DNA of 64,000 nt. Source: Candidatus Poribacteria bacterium (GTDB taxonomy: Bacteria > Poribacteria > WGA-4E > JAJDTR01). Made by a program: the position numbers and the translations under genes. Positions 36,301 through 44,565 of this stretch are shown in pieces. The notes below the pieces were generated by a model. It did no database searches, was not told the DNA's origin, and saw only the letters and a list, made by a program, of their open reading frames with translations. The stretch's first letter is position 1. Each line of letters starts with the position of its first letter. Location: contig JAPPIK010000040.1 of the NCBI GenBank assembly GCA_028820655.1, positions 1 to 64,000 of the forward strand. The letters are read 5' to 3'.

Positions 36301-37122
36301 ATGGTCTCGTTACAGTGCGGAGATTTGCTAATCGAAGGTGAATCCGGATCTGCCGTTGCCACCTTTATACGCGTGAAGGAATTGGACCTCATTTTCGATC
36401 TCGGCCGGTGCCCGATGAGTTTTATCGGAACCGGGCATGTGTTCATCTCCCATTTTCATTTGGACCACTACTTCGGGCTGCCGATATATATCAGTCAACG
36501 CTGGCTTGCCGGGATACCGCCCGGTAAAATTTATGTTCCAAAGGCTGGTGTAGAGCAGTTGCGGAGTATTTTGGACAGGATTTCGGTACTCGACTGCGGC
36601 GACGTGTGGGACTATCATGTGGCGCCGGTTCAGGCCGGAGATCGGGTTCCTTTCCGACAGAATCTGGTGGCGCATGTGTTGGCGGGTTACCATAGAGTGC
36701 CGTCGGTCGGTTACCTCATTTGCGAGACCCGCGAGAAACTCAAGCCCGAATTCCGCGGACTGCCGGGAAAAGAGATTGCCGAATTGCGGCGATCCGGTAC
36801 AAAGGTTACCGCTCAAGTCGAGTTGCCGTTGATCGCATACCTCGGAGATACGCAGCGCGTCGATCCCGATGCCCATCCCCTGTTGCGGCAGTGCAAGGTC
36901 TTTATCTGTGAGTGTACCTTCCTGACGCCGGAACACCGCAAACGCGCGGAAAGATCAATGCACCTGCATCTTGACGATATGCCGGCTTTATTGGCTGCCT
37001 TTGAAAGCGATCATATTGTGCTCACCCACTTCTCACGCCGATATACGCCAGACGTTATTCGTGAACGCATCAATAGCGTGCTGTCCCCAGATGATCGCTC
37101 CCGCGTTCAGCTTTTGATCTAG
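36301..37122 (+). CDS. RNase Z-like metallo-beta-lactamase-fold hydrolase
   Basis: The 273-residue product has the zinc motif SHFHLDHYFGLP near residue 50, LAYLGDT near 180, ECTF near 203, the histidine run MHLHLDDM near 220 and LTHFSRRY near 240. These match the tRNase Z group, which cuts the 3' trailer of pre-tRNA. It is somewhat short, and the long flexible arm is not evident, so another phosphodiesterase or hydrolase role is possible. Its last 53 bases overlap, on the opposite strand, the end of the following TPR gene. Confidence 0.75.
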   Translation: MVSLQCGDLLIEGESGSAVATFIRVKELDLIFDLGRCPMSFIGTGHVFISHFHLDHYFGLPIYISQRWLAGIPPGKIYVPKAGVEQLRSILDRISVLDCGDVWDYHVAPVQAGDRVPFRQNLVAHVLAGYHRVPSVGYLICETREKLKPEFRGLPGKEIAELRRSGTKVTAQVELPLIAYLGDTQRVDPDAHPLLRQCKVFICECTFLTPEHRKRAERSMHLHLDDMPALLAAFESDHIVLTHFSRRYTPDVIRERINSVLSPDDRSRVQLLI

Positions 37123-38563
37123 ACGCTGTGGTTCGCGGATTGCCAAAAGCAGGGAGTCGATTCTCTGTATTTCCCTGAAATAATCGGATCAAAAAAGACT
37201 TCACACCCCTGTGATCAATTGGATCTTGATCCGTTGTTCCAGCCTTCTGTTCAATTTCAGACTCACACCAGTCCCCATCCTTGTCCGTCTCAAGTTCACG
37301 GATAGCTCGCTCCGCCTCGTGGTAATATTCCACATCGCGTCCAAGCTTCATATATTCTTTGAATCCTTCATAAGCCTTGGTGAATTCCCGAACTTCACGA
37401 TAGCAAACAGCTTGTTGGTAGATTCCCTCGGCACACCACATGGATTCGGGATTGTTGTCAAACAGCTCCTGATAGGCGTCAATCGCTTGATCGAGCTGCC
37501 CGTTCAACTGATATAACCTGCCAATTTGATAACGCGCATCTGCTGCCGCAAATCTTTTATACGGCAGTTCCCCTGCCAATTCCCGATAGGTGGCAATAGC
37601 CATAGGATAGTTCCTAAGGTCTTCCCAACGCCGTGCGATTATCTGGTAGGCTTGGACGACTAAGTCGGTCTGCCTATATCTGTATCTCTGATTCGCAAAC
37701 ATCTTTCTCGGGTTTGCGTAGGACTTTTCGGTATTTTCGTAGCGATGCTTCCCAATCTCCTCTCTGTATTGGAAGATACTCTCTAGTTCACGGTGCGTTT
37801 CTTTCACAATTCGAACGGCTTGCGTTGCCTCGTACGAGTCGGGATAGATCTCAATTACTTTACTGTGCGCGGGCCAACCACCCTGATATTCATACAACTT
37901 GTAGAAGTGGATTTCCCCAATCTTGGTCAATGCTGCAGGTGCTTTTTCATCGTCCGGGAATTCGTCTGCAATCCGTTGGTAATACGTGATTGCCTCGGGA
38001 TAGTCGCCTAGCTGCTCGAAACTCTCGGCAACATCATACAGCGCTTGAACCGTTGCGCGATAGTGTTCCGGTGCATTGTCCTCGGCATATAGCGTACCGT
38101 TTTTGTGTATTCTTCCCCTCTTTTCATCAATCAGCCGACGATACTTTAGACTATCCACTTTGGCGCTTTTTGCACGTTCACCGTAGTAGGTTGATGGCTC
38201 AATGGCTATGATCGCGTTATAAATTTCGACGACTTTGTCCCACTCGTAGCGTCTCCGGTAAATCTCGGCAATCTGCCATAGAGAACGTTGCGCTAATTTA
38301 CCGGTCGGTTCGGCTTTGACTATAGCTCGGTAGGCACTAAGCACTTCATCATAAAGTAACTTCCTTTGCTCAACTTGCTCGTGCCTCTTCTCTTGCTCGG
38401 TATCCTTGTCCGCCGTGATACGAAACGCCACCGCCGCATCAAACTTTCTATCCGCATCCCGAATTCTTAAGTCGGGCGAATTAAGCCGCACCCCACAACC
38501 CCCAAGCGCCGAAATAAAGATCACGTATGCAAGGCAAGAATAGGTAAGGCTGCGACTCTTCAT
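37070..38563 (-). CDS. TPR-type lipoprotein, copy A (apparently decaying, extended C-terminus)
   Basis: A lipobox signal (ALGGCGV) is followed by several tetratricopeptide-like repeats (for example RSLWQIAEIYRRRYEWDKVVEIYNAI, trimmed). It is clearly a duplicate of the gene at 38728-40101. The paralog stops right after its final KS. Here a run of six T's (37191-37196 on the complement) follows KS, and the frame runs on for about 40 residues of unrelated sequence antisense to the RNase Z-like gene. With five T's it would read TGA at once and give 457 residues, exactly the paralog's length. The ribosome-binding site is degraded (GAATGA for GGAGGA). Function is probably envelope scaffolding. Confidence 0.75.
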   Translation of the reverse strand: MKSRSLTYSCLAYVIFISALGGCGVRLNSPDLRIRDADRKFDAAVAFRITADKDTEQEKRHEQVEQRKLLYDEVLSAYRAIVKAEPTGKLAQRSLWQIAEIYRRRYEWDKVVEIYNAIIAIEPSTYYGERAKSAKVDSLKYRRLIDEKRGRIHKNGTLYAEDNAPEHYRATVQALYDVAESFEQLGDYPEAITYYQRIADEFPDDEKAPAALTKIGEIHFYKLYEYQGGWPAHSKVIEIYPDSYEATQAVRIVKETHRELESIFQYREEIGKHRYENTEKSYANPRKMFANQRYRYRQTDLVVQAYQIIARRWEDLRNYPMAIATYRELAGELPYKRFAAADARYQIGRLYQLNGQLDQAIDAYQELFDNNPESMWCAEGIYQQAVCYREVREFTKAYEGFKEYMKLGRDVEYYHEAERAIRELETDKDGDWCESEIEQKAGTTDQDPIDHRGVKSFLIRLFQGNTENRLPAFGNPRTTASRSKAERGSDHLGTARY

Positions 38564-38670
38564 TTTGGGTTCATTCGAATTTATAGCCGGAGAGCACAAC
38601 TTCGGGCACAGGTTTACAGAATTTGTATCCCGCTATGGTTCGTAATTACGCAATTCAATCCCCATTCATG

Positions 38671-38702
38671 AAAAAAGCAGGGAACGACGTTCCCTGCTTT
38701 CT
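38671..38702 (-). terminator. Rho-independent terminator of TPR lipoprotein copy B
   Basis: On the minus strand GCAGGGAAC and GTTCCCTGC form a perfect stem, followed by TTTTTT. It lies 25 bases after the copy-B stop codon. A degraded relative of it lies near 37148-37168, downstream of copy A. Confidence 0.9.
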
Positions 38703-38727
38703 TGAATTGATGGATCTGACGGTTCGA

Positions 38728-40101
38728 TTAGGATTTTGCGCCGGGGTGATCGTTTGGATCTCGATCCGACGTACCGGCCTCCTGTTCAAGATAGAACAAA
38801 TGTCCATCTCCGTCTTGATCGATCTCAAACTGCCGGACAATCTGTTCCGCTTCCCGATAGTATTCCACATCGCGGCCAAGGCTCATGTAGGCTTTGAAAG
38901 ATTCATAAGCTTTGGCAAACTCGCGAATGCCTCGGTAGCACACAGCTTGCTGGTAGACTCCTTCGGCGCGCCACATTGATTCGGGATTGTTTTTAAACAG
39001 GTCCTGATAGGCTTCGATTGCCTGTTCAAGTTGCCCGTTCAATTGATACAGCCTGCCAATTTGATAACGCGCATCCGCAGCCGCGAATTTCTTGTAAGAG
39101 AGTTGATCGACTAACGTACGATATGCAACAATCGCGTTAGGATAATTTCGGAGGTCCTCCCAACGCCGACCAATATACTGAAAGCACTGAACGACAATGT
39201 CGACATAACGGCTTCCGTATCTTTCGTTCGGCAGAATTACTCGCCCGGAATCTTCATATTGAATCGCCTTTTTGCTTCGATACCGCTTAATCTCCGCCTG
39301 GTTTTGGGCAATCTCCGTTAAGGTGCGGTCAGTTTCCTTTAGGAGTCGAATGGCCTGCGTCGCATCGTAAGAATCGGGATATTTGTCAATTACTTCATTG
39401 TACGAGGGCCAACCACCCAGATAATCGTACAGTTTGTAGAAATGGATGTAGCCAATCTTCGTCAACGCCGCAGACGCTTTTTCATGCTCCGGAAATTCAT
39501 CAACCATGCGCTGATAATTCGCAATCGCCTCCGGATAGTTCCCTAGCCGTTCATAACCGTCGGCAACATCATACAACGCTTGACCGGCTGTGTTGTAGTG
39601 TTCCTGCTCGTTGTTTTGTTCAAATAAGGCAAGGTAGTTTTGGTATCTGCGCCGCTCATCGCCAATCAGCTTTCGATACTTGCGAATGTTAGCAATTCCA
39701 CTCTTTGCTTGACCGCCGTAGTAACCTGACGGCGCTATCTCGATAATCGCGTTATAGTGTTCCGTGGCTTTGTCCCATTCATAGCGTCTCTTGTAGATTT
39801 CAGCAATCTGATAGTGCGATCGCTGGGAATACTTGCCGGTCGGTTCCCTCTCGATTATTTCGAGATATGCTTTAAGAGCATCATCGTACATTGCTTTCTT
39901 TTCCGCGACTTCTTCGCGCCACTTGTCTCGCTCCTCATCCTTGTCGGCTTTGATTCGATACGCTTCCGCTTTGTCAAACTTTTTGTCGGCGTTCTGGACT
40001 TTTGCGCCGATTGGGACAATCTTCACACCGCCGCAACCTGTCAGCGTTAGAGTAACAAGCACAAATGCGAGGCACAGGCTAAAACACACAAGTCGTTTCA
40101 T
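38728..40101 (-). CDS. TPR-type lipoprotein, copy B
   Basis: The 457-residue product has a lipoprotein signal (TLTGCGG) and then repeated helix pairs with tetratricopeptide spacing, e.g. SHYQIAEIYKRRYEWD, ALYDVADGYERLGNYPEA and DARYQIGRLYQLNGQLEQA. The order resembles YbgF/BamD-like envelope scaffold proteins. Near the C-terminus EIDQDGDGHLFYLEQ resembles an EF-hand loop. GGAGGAACCCAAA precedes ATG 40101, and a terminator closes the gene. It is a tandem paralog of the gene at 37070-38563. I cannot name a specific partner. Confidence 0.85.
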   Translation of the reverse strand: MKRLVCFSLCLAFVLVTLTLTGCGGVKIVPIGAKVQNADKKFDKAEAYRIKADKDEERDKWREEVAEKKAMYDDALKAYLEIIEREPTGKYSQRSHYQIAEIYKRRYEWDKATEHYNAIIEIAPSGYYGGQAKSGIANIRKYRKLIGDERRRYQNYLALFEQNNEQEHYNTAGQALYDVADGYERLGNYPEAIANYQRMVDEFPEHEKASAALTKIGYIHFYKLYDYLGGWPSYNEVIDKYPDSYDATQAIRLLKETDRTLTEIAQNQAEIKRYRSKKAIQYEDSGRVILPNERYGSRYVDIVVQCFQYIGRRWEDLRNYPNAIVAYRTLVDQLSYKKFAAADARYQIGRLYQLNGQLEQAIEAYQDLFKNNPESMWRAEGVYQQAVCYRGIREFAKAYESFKAYMSLGRDVEYYREAEQIVRQFEIDQDGDGHLFYLEQEAGTSDRDPNDHPGAKS

Positions 40102-40332
40102 TTTGGGTTCCTCCAAAATCTGTAATCGATTTTCATTAGGTATATATAGCCGGATCAATCAAATCCGCCGTTGACTTTAGGCTGAACCTGAAGTCGACCA
40201 GCTACTATGCAGAATTTTACATTTTAGAAAGATAGCTACTACCAATATCGAAGATATATTAAACCATCTGCGCAAATATATCAAGAAAATTCTCACGTCC
40301 CCATCTTTTACCGTCGGAGTAATATCCAGTTT

Positions 40333-40391
40333 GCGGCTTCATCCTACGATTGTCCGGTATCGGCCGCAGTTTCCGTTGATGCCAATCTCCA
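40333..40391. repeat. Imperfect direct repeat, unit 1
   Basis: About 58 bases starting GCGGCT and containing ATTGTCCGGTATCGG, GCAGTTTCCGTTGATGCC and AATCTCCAC. The second unit at 40447-40503 agrees at roughly three quarters of positions. Confidence 0.5.
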
Positions 40392-40446
40392 CCTTTTGCT
40401 ATAATCGGTTCCATAGTCGGGAGAACAGGGCTTTCCTGCGAATCGC

Positions 40447-40503
40447 GGCTGCTTTTCCGCCATTGCCCGTTAGCGACGGCAGTTTCCTTTACGCCAATTT
40501 CCA
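40447..40503. repeat. Imperfect direct repeat, unit 2
   Basis: Related to 40333-40391, with ATTGCCCGTTAGCGACGG, GCAGTTTCCTTTACGCC and AATTTCCAC. Period about 114 bases. Confidence 0.5.
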
Positions 40504-40545
40504 CTGTTTGTAGGAATCTATTTTAGGTTTTCAGGGGTTAACGCT

Positions 40546-41292
40546 ATGACATCCCCCGTAAATTCTTGGGAACATTCTCCGGTATCGCCTACCATTACGA
40601 CGGATAATGTCCACGTATGGAAAGCGTCGTTGGACTGCGATCCATCGGACCTTGATTGCTTGAGACGAACACTCACGCAGGATGAAAACGCGCGAGCTGA
40701 CCGCTTCCGATTCGAGAAACACCGTAACCGGTTCATAGCGGGTCGGGGGGTGCTTAGAGCTATTCTTAGCAAGTATTTGGAGCCACAGCCGCACCAATTA
40801 CGATTTCAGTACACACCGTACGGCAAGCCGACGCTTTCGCCGGAAGTGGGGGCCTTGAGTTTTAATCTGTCTCATTCACGCGACATAGCCCTATATGCGG
40901 TCACTCAAGAACGTGAAATTGGGGTCGATGTAGAGTTCATCCGCAAAGAAATCAATCTGCTCGGAATTGCCAAGCGTTTTTTTTCGAAGCGAGAGTACGT
41001 TCAACTTCAAGCGCTCCCTCGGTCCCGCCAACTTCAGTCGTTTTTCGATTGCTGGACTCGAAAAGAAGCGTTCATCAAAGCAAGGGGGGACGGTTTTTTT
41101 CTGCCTCTTCACCAGTTCGATGTTTCAATCACTCCGGGAGAGCCTGCGGCGCTCTTGCGTACAGAATGGAATCCCGATGAAGCCGCGCTCTGGTCGCTGA
41201 AATCTTTGAACCCTGGTCCCGGTTATGCTGCCGCGCTAGCTGTAGAAGGCAAACATTGGCACCTTAGGCACTGGGATTTTGAATTGGCGTAG
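40546..41292 (+). CDS. 4'-phosphopantetheinyl transferase (Sfp/AcpT type)
   Basis: Transfers the phosphopantetheine arm from CoA to carrier proteins. The 248-residue product has the two-lobed Sfp-type layout: FNLSHSRDIALYAV near residue 105, the Mg-binding GVDVEFI near 125, and FFDCWTRKEAFIKARGDGF near 165, with Asp/Glu ligands present. No polyketide, peptide-synthetase or ACP gene is adjacent, so the target is unknown. Start at ATG 40546 follows an AGGGGT site. Confidence 0.92.
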   Translation: MTSPVNSWEHSPVSPTITTDNVHVWKASLDCDPSDLDCLRRTLTQDENARADRFRFEKHRNRFIAGRGVLRAILSKYLEPQPHQLRFQYTPYGKPTLSPEVGALSFNLSHSRDIALYAVTQEREIGVDVEFIRKEINLLGIAKRFFSKREYVQLQALPRSRQLQSFFDCWTRKEAFIKARGDGFFLPLHQFDVSITPGEPAALLRTEWNPDEAALWSLKSLNPGPGYAAALAVEGKHWHLRHWDFELA

Positions 41293-41310
41293 CAGAGCTA
41301 TTCTGAAACA

Positions 41311-42426
41311 CTAGGAAGCCTTGGACATCCTAATCCCCGGTTTTCCGAAGTCAGTCCTGAGTTGACCGCAGGCGGCGGCGATATCGTGTCCTTTGCTGAA
41401 TCGGACGGGGGCGGCATGACGTGCGGATGCAATGAGTTGACGGAAGCGCTCAATTCGATTAAGTTCCGGACGGCGGAAATCTGAATCCTCGATTTCGTTG
41501 AACGGGATGAGGTTCAGTTTGCATGGCAATCGATTCATCAGTTTGCGGAGACGCTTCGCATCGGCGTCCGTGTCGTTTACATCACGGATGAGTACATATT
41601 CAAGTGTGGCTTTTCTTTTCGTTGCAACCGCCCATTCTTTGGCCGCATCAAGCACTTCGTCGATTGGATATTTTTCGTTTATCGGCATCAAACGCTCCCT
41701 TACGCCATCCGTCGTGGCGTTAAGCGAGAGCGCCAAGTTGCATTTCAACCCTTCTCTGGCGAGCTGCCGCATACGAGGCGCAAGTCCCACCGTTGAGATG
41801 GTGATTCGTTTCTCGGACACTCCGTAGCCATCCAAATCGGATAACAGACGCACCGATTTCAAAGTCTGATCGTAATTGGCTAATGGCTCTCCCATCCCCA
41901 TGAAGACGACGTTTGTGACCGTCTCTTCCCGGCTCAAATCTCTCTCAATAGCCGTGAATTGGTCCAGAATTTGCGACGCACTCAGGTTACGAAAGAAGCC
42001 CATTTTACCCGTCGCACAAAAATCACACGCCATAGCACACCCGACCTGCGAAGAAATACAGATAGTCGTACGTTCTTGGTCGCGCATTAGGACACTTTCG
42101 ACCCTGTCTCCGTTTGCCAATTCAAAAAGATACTTCGTGGCAACATCCGCGTCGGAAGCGGTGCAGCGAGCGGCTCGTACCTCGCTAACGGAAGCTTCTG
42201 CCATGAGTTTCGCCCTGAAGCGCTTTGGCAAATTGGTCATGTGCTCAAAGTTCGACACACGTTTACCGTAAATCCACGCAGCGAGTTGGGTTGCCCGATA
42301 TCTTGGCTCCTCCCAGTCCGCGACAAGGTTTTCCAATTCAGGCAGCGTTAACCCCTTCAGATTAATCTTCTCTTGTGACTCGAAGGTTTCCATCAATTTT
42401 ATGCTATCCCTGCGCCGTTCTTGCAT
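41311..42426 (-). CDS. rlmN: Dual-specificity rRNA/tRNA adenine-C2 methyltransferase RlmN
   Basis: A radical-SAM enzyme that methylates A2503 of 23S rRNA and A37 of some tRNAs. The 371-residue product has the N-terminal accessory domain, then CISSQVGCAMACDFCATGKMG with the CxxxCxxC cluster motif, MGMGEPLANY, ITISTVGL, LALSLNA and the C-terminal SKGHDIAAACGQLRT, which holds a mechanistic cysteine. An alternative ATG at 42393 would remove eleven residues; neither start has a strong ribosome-binding site. Convergent with the phosphopantetheinyl transferase. Confidence 0.95.
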   Translation of the reverse strand: MQERRRDSIKLMETFESQEKINLKGLTLPELENLVADWEEPRYRATQLAAWIYGKRVSNFEHMTNLPKRFRAKLMAEASVSEVRAARCTASDADVATKYLFELANGDRVESVLMRDQERTTICISSQVGCAMACDFCATGKMGFFRNLSASQILDQFTAIERDLSREETVTNVVFMGMGEPLANYDQTLKSVRLLSDLDGYGVSEKRITISTVGLAPRMRQLAREGLKCNLALSLNATTDGVRERLMPINEKYPIDEVLDAAKEWAVATKRKATLEYVLIRDVNDTDADAKRLRKLMNRLPCKLNLIPFNEIEDSDFRRPELNRIERFRQLIASARHAAPVRFSKGHDIAAACGQLRTDFGKPGIRMSKAS

Positions 42427-42466
42427 TCATGGCTTGTCTCTCGAAAGAGGCTTCCGGATTGATCAT

Positions 42467-43918
42467 TTAGGAAGATTCCAGTTTCTGCCTCAGAATCTGG
42501 TTGACCATTTGCGGGTTTGCTTTCCCTTTGGTAGCTCTCATAACCTGCCCCACCAGAAATCCGATTGCCTTCTTCTTTCCATCCCTGACATCCTGCGCCG
42601 ATCCCGAATTTTCGGCAATAACCTGATCGATAACTGTTTCGATTGCCGACGAATCGGAGATTTGTGCAAGTCCTTTCTCTTCAACCATTTGACGAGGCGA
42701 CTTACCGGTTTCAAAGACTTCCGGAAGAACTGATTTGGCGATCTTTCCGCTGATTGTTCCTTCCTTGATTAGACCGATAAGTTCGCTGAGATGTATTGGC
42801 GTGACTTCAGTGTCTTGAATCTGCAGCCCGGCGCTGTTCAGCAATCCTGACAAGTCGCCCATAATCCAATTGCTGCTGGCTTTCGGATCGTTGCTCAAGC
42901 GGGCGGTTTCGTCAAAATAGTCAGCCATTTGCCGTGTCGCCGTCAAAAACTCCGCGACGTATTCGGGAATCTGAAATTCTGTTACGAAGCGTTCGCGCCG
43001 CGCGGCGGGCAACTCGGGCAACGCCGTACGAATTTTCTCAATTCTATCGGGACTAACATTGGTGCGCACAAGATCCGGCTCGGGAAAATAACGGTAATCG
43101 TGAGCCTCCTCTTTGCTTCGCATAGGTGATGTTCTACCTGTGTCGAGATCGAACAACAGCGTTTCCTGATGTATTTCGCCGCCCTCATCCAGGATCCTTG
43201 CCTGGCGCTTTTCTTCGTAATTTAGCGCCGCCAAAACGTGCTGGAACGAGTTCTTGTTTTTCAATTCGGTCCGCGTTCCGAATTCATTACTACCGATTGG
43301 ACGCAACGAAATGTTGGCGTCGCATCGGAAACTACCCTCCTCCATATTGCAGTCGCTGATGTCAATATATTCAATAATCTCCTTGACCGCACGCCAATAG
43401 GCAATCGCTTCGTCGGGAGATCTCAAATCCGGTTCGCTGACAATCTCAAGCAACGGAACACAAGCGCGGTTGAGATCTACATAGCTCCGATTCACGTTAC
43501 CCGTTACATCTGCGTGAACAAGCTTGCCCGCATCCTCTTCCAAGTGAATCTGATGGACGCGTGTCCGGTGGGTTTCACCCTCAAATTCAAAGTCGACATA
43601 ACCGTTTCGACCCAATGGGGCGTATTTTTGTGAAATCTGGTAGCCTTTCGGCAGATCGGGATAAAAATAGTTCTTGCGGTCAAAGCTGCAGGCGGGCGAA
43701 ATCTCGCAGTTCAAGGCTACCGCGGCGCGGAGCGCGAATTCAAACGCGCGCTCGTTCAGGACCGGCAAGACACCCGGCATTCCCAAACAGATAGGGCATG
43801 TTCGCGTGTTGGCATCCGTGCCAAATGCTACCTCGCAATTGCAAAAAAGCTTGCTACGGGTGTTCAGTTCGGCGTGAATTTCCAAGCCGATGACGGTTTC
43901 ATAATTGGAGTTGGACAT
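42467..43918 (-). CDS. gatB: Aspartyl/glutamyl-tRNA amidotransferase subunit B
   Basis: GatB with GatA and GatC amidates misacylated Glu-tRNA(Gln) or Asp-tRNA(Asn). The 483-residue product begins YETVIGLEIHAELNTRSKLFC. It has zinc-type cysteines in FCNCEVAFG and CPICLGMPG, KNYFYPDLPKGYQISQ, HLEEDAGKLVH, and the C-terminal tail domain ending VGQVMRATKGKANP. Length and motifs are complete. rlmN lies 40 bases downstream. gatA and gatC are not in the window. Confidence 0.97.
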   Translation of the reverse strand: MSNSNYETVIGLEIHAELNTRSKLFCNCEVAFGTDANTRTCPICLGMPGVLPVLNERAFEFALRAAVALNCEISPACSFDRKNYFYPDLPKGYQISQKYAPLGRNGYVDFEFEGETHRTRVHQIHLEEDAGKLVHADVTGNVNRSYVDLNRACVPLLEIVSEPDLRSPDEAIAYWRAVKEIIEYIDISDCNMEEGSFRCDANISLRPIGSNEFGTRTELKNKNSFQHVLAALNYEEKRQARILDEGGEIHQETLLFDLDTGRTSPMRSKEEAHDYRYFPEPDLVRTNVSPDRIEKIRTALPELPAARRERFVTEFQIPEYVAEFLTATRQMADYFDETARLSNDPKASSNWIMGDLSGLLNSAGLQIQDTEVTPIHLSELIGLIKEGTISGKIAKSVLPEVFETGKSPRQMVEEKGLAQISDSSAIETVIDQVIAENSGSAQDVRDGKKKAIGFLVGQVMRATKGKANPQMVNQILRQKLESS

Positions 43919-44063
43919 ACTTTTTTCCTATAAGAATTGCAAATTAATCGGAAAGGATATGATCCACTTTGCGTGCCTTTATGAATTTGTAGGGTGGGAT
44001 CAAAAGCGCAGTGAAACTCTCGCCTGATACTTGAAGCGCCGGCGGTATAACAGGTTGCAACAA

Positions 44064-44510
44064 CTACCGGGAAGCTGCCTCATTCAACGCCTCGTGAAGC
44101 GCCTTCGCAAATCCTTCGAGATCATCGGTCCCGATTCGGCATGTTTTGCCATTCTTCATCAGAAGTTCAATTGCAGAGAGACCGAAGATGCTGTAAAGCC
44201 AGCCGCGCGGCGTGTATCGAATCCCCAAACCATAATACCACGGATTCCGCACTTTCGCGTAAGTCTCGACATCACTTAACTGAATGCGTTTACGGATAAA
44301 TCCCACCCCGAATTTCGCCGTAATCACTCCGCCGCCTACCCTTACTGTCAATGACGAGAACAGTACCAGCAAAATAAGCATGACAGTCAAGGGAATCAAA
44401 GTAAACAGTACAAAACCTGTGAAGATATTTAAGCAGCCCAAAAACAGGATAACGGCACTGTACGAAATGACATGTATGTAACCAACTTGAGTGTGATTGT
44501 ATCCTCTCAT
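44064..44510 (-). CDS. PH-like domain membrane protein, unknown function
   Basis: From ATG 44510 the product has 148 residues. It starts MRGYNHTQVGYIH, followed by two hydrophobic helices (about residues 14-50), then a domain beginning LTVRVGGGVITAKFGVGFIRKRIQLSDVE that resembles bacterial PH domains. The frame is open to 44552, but the N-terminus YNHTQ fits the family start that I remember. The role is unknown. It lies 55 bases downstream of the alcohol dehydrogenase gene in the same direction. Confidence 0.55.
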   Translation of the reverse strand: MRGYNHTQVGYIHVISYSAVILFLGCLNIFTGFVLFTLIPLTVMLILLVLFSSLTVRVGGGVITAKFGVGFIRKRIQLSDVETYAKVRNPWYYGLGIRYTPRGWLYSIFGLSAIELLMKNGKTCRIGTDDLEGFAKALHEALNEAASR

Positions 44511-44565
44511 CAGCTCGCCACACTTTCCATTTGTTCCTTCTCCCGGCGCCAAATCGTACGGTGGC

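Larger units (their letters stand above)
40102..40545. other. Intergenic region with an imperfect direct repeat
   Basis: 444 bases between divergent genes. It includes two related blocks (40333-40391 and 40447-40503) described separately. Short reading frames on either strand have no recognisable features. The AGGGG site for the phosphopantetheinyl transferase lies at its right end. Confidence 0.5.

Noticed and set aside
40259-40504. Minus-strand 81-codon frame between copy B and the phosphopantetheinyl transferase gene
   Set aside because: It covers the imperfect direct repeat, whose units are in different frames, so coding selection is unlikely.
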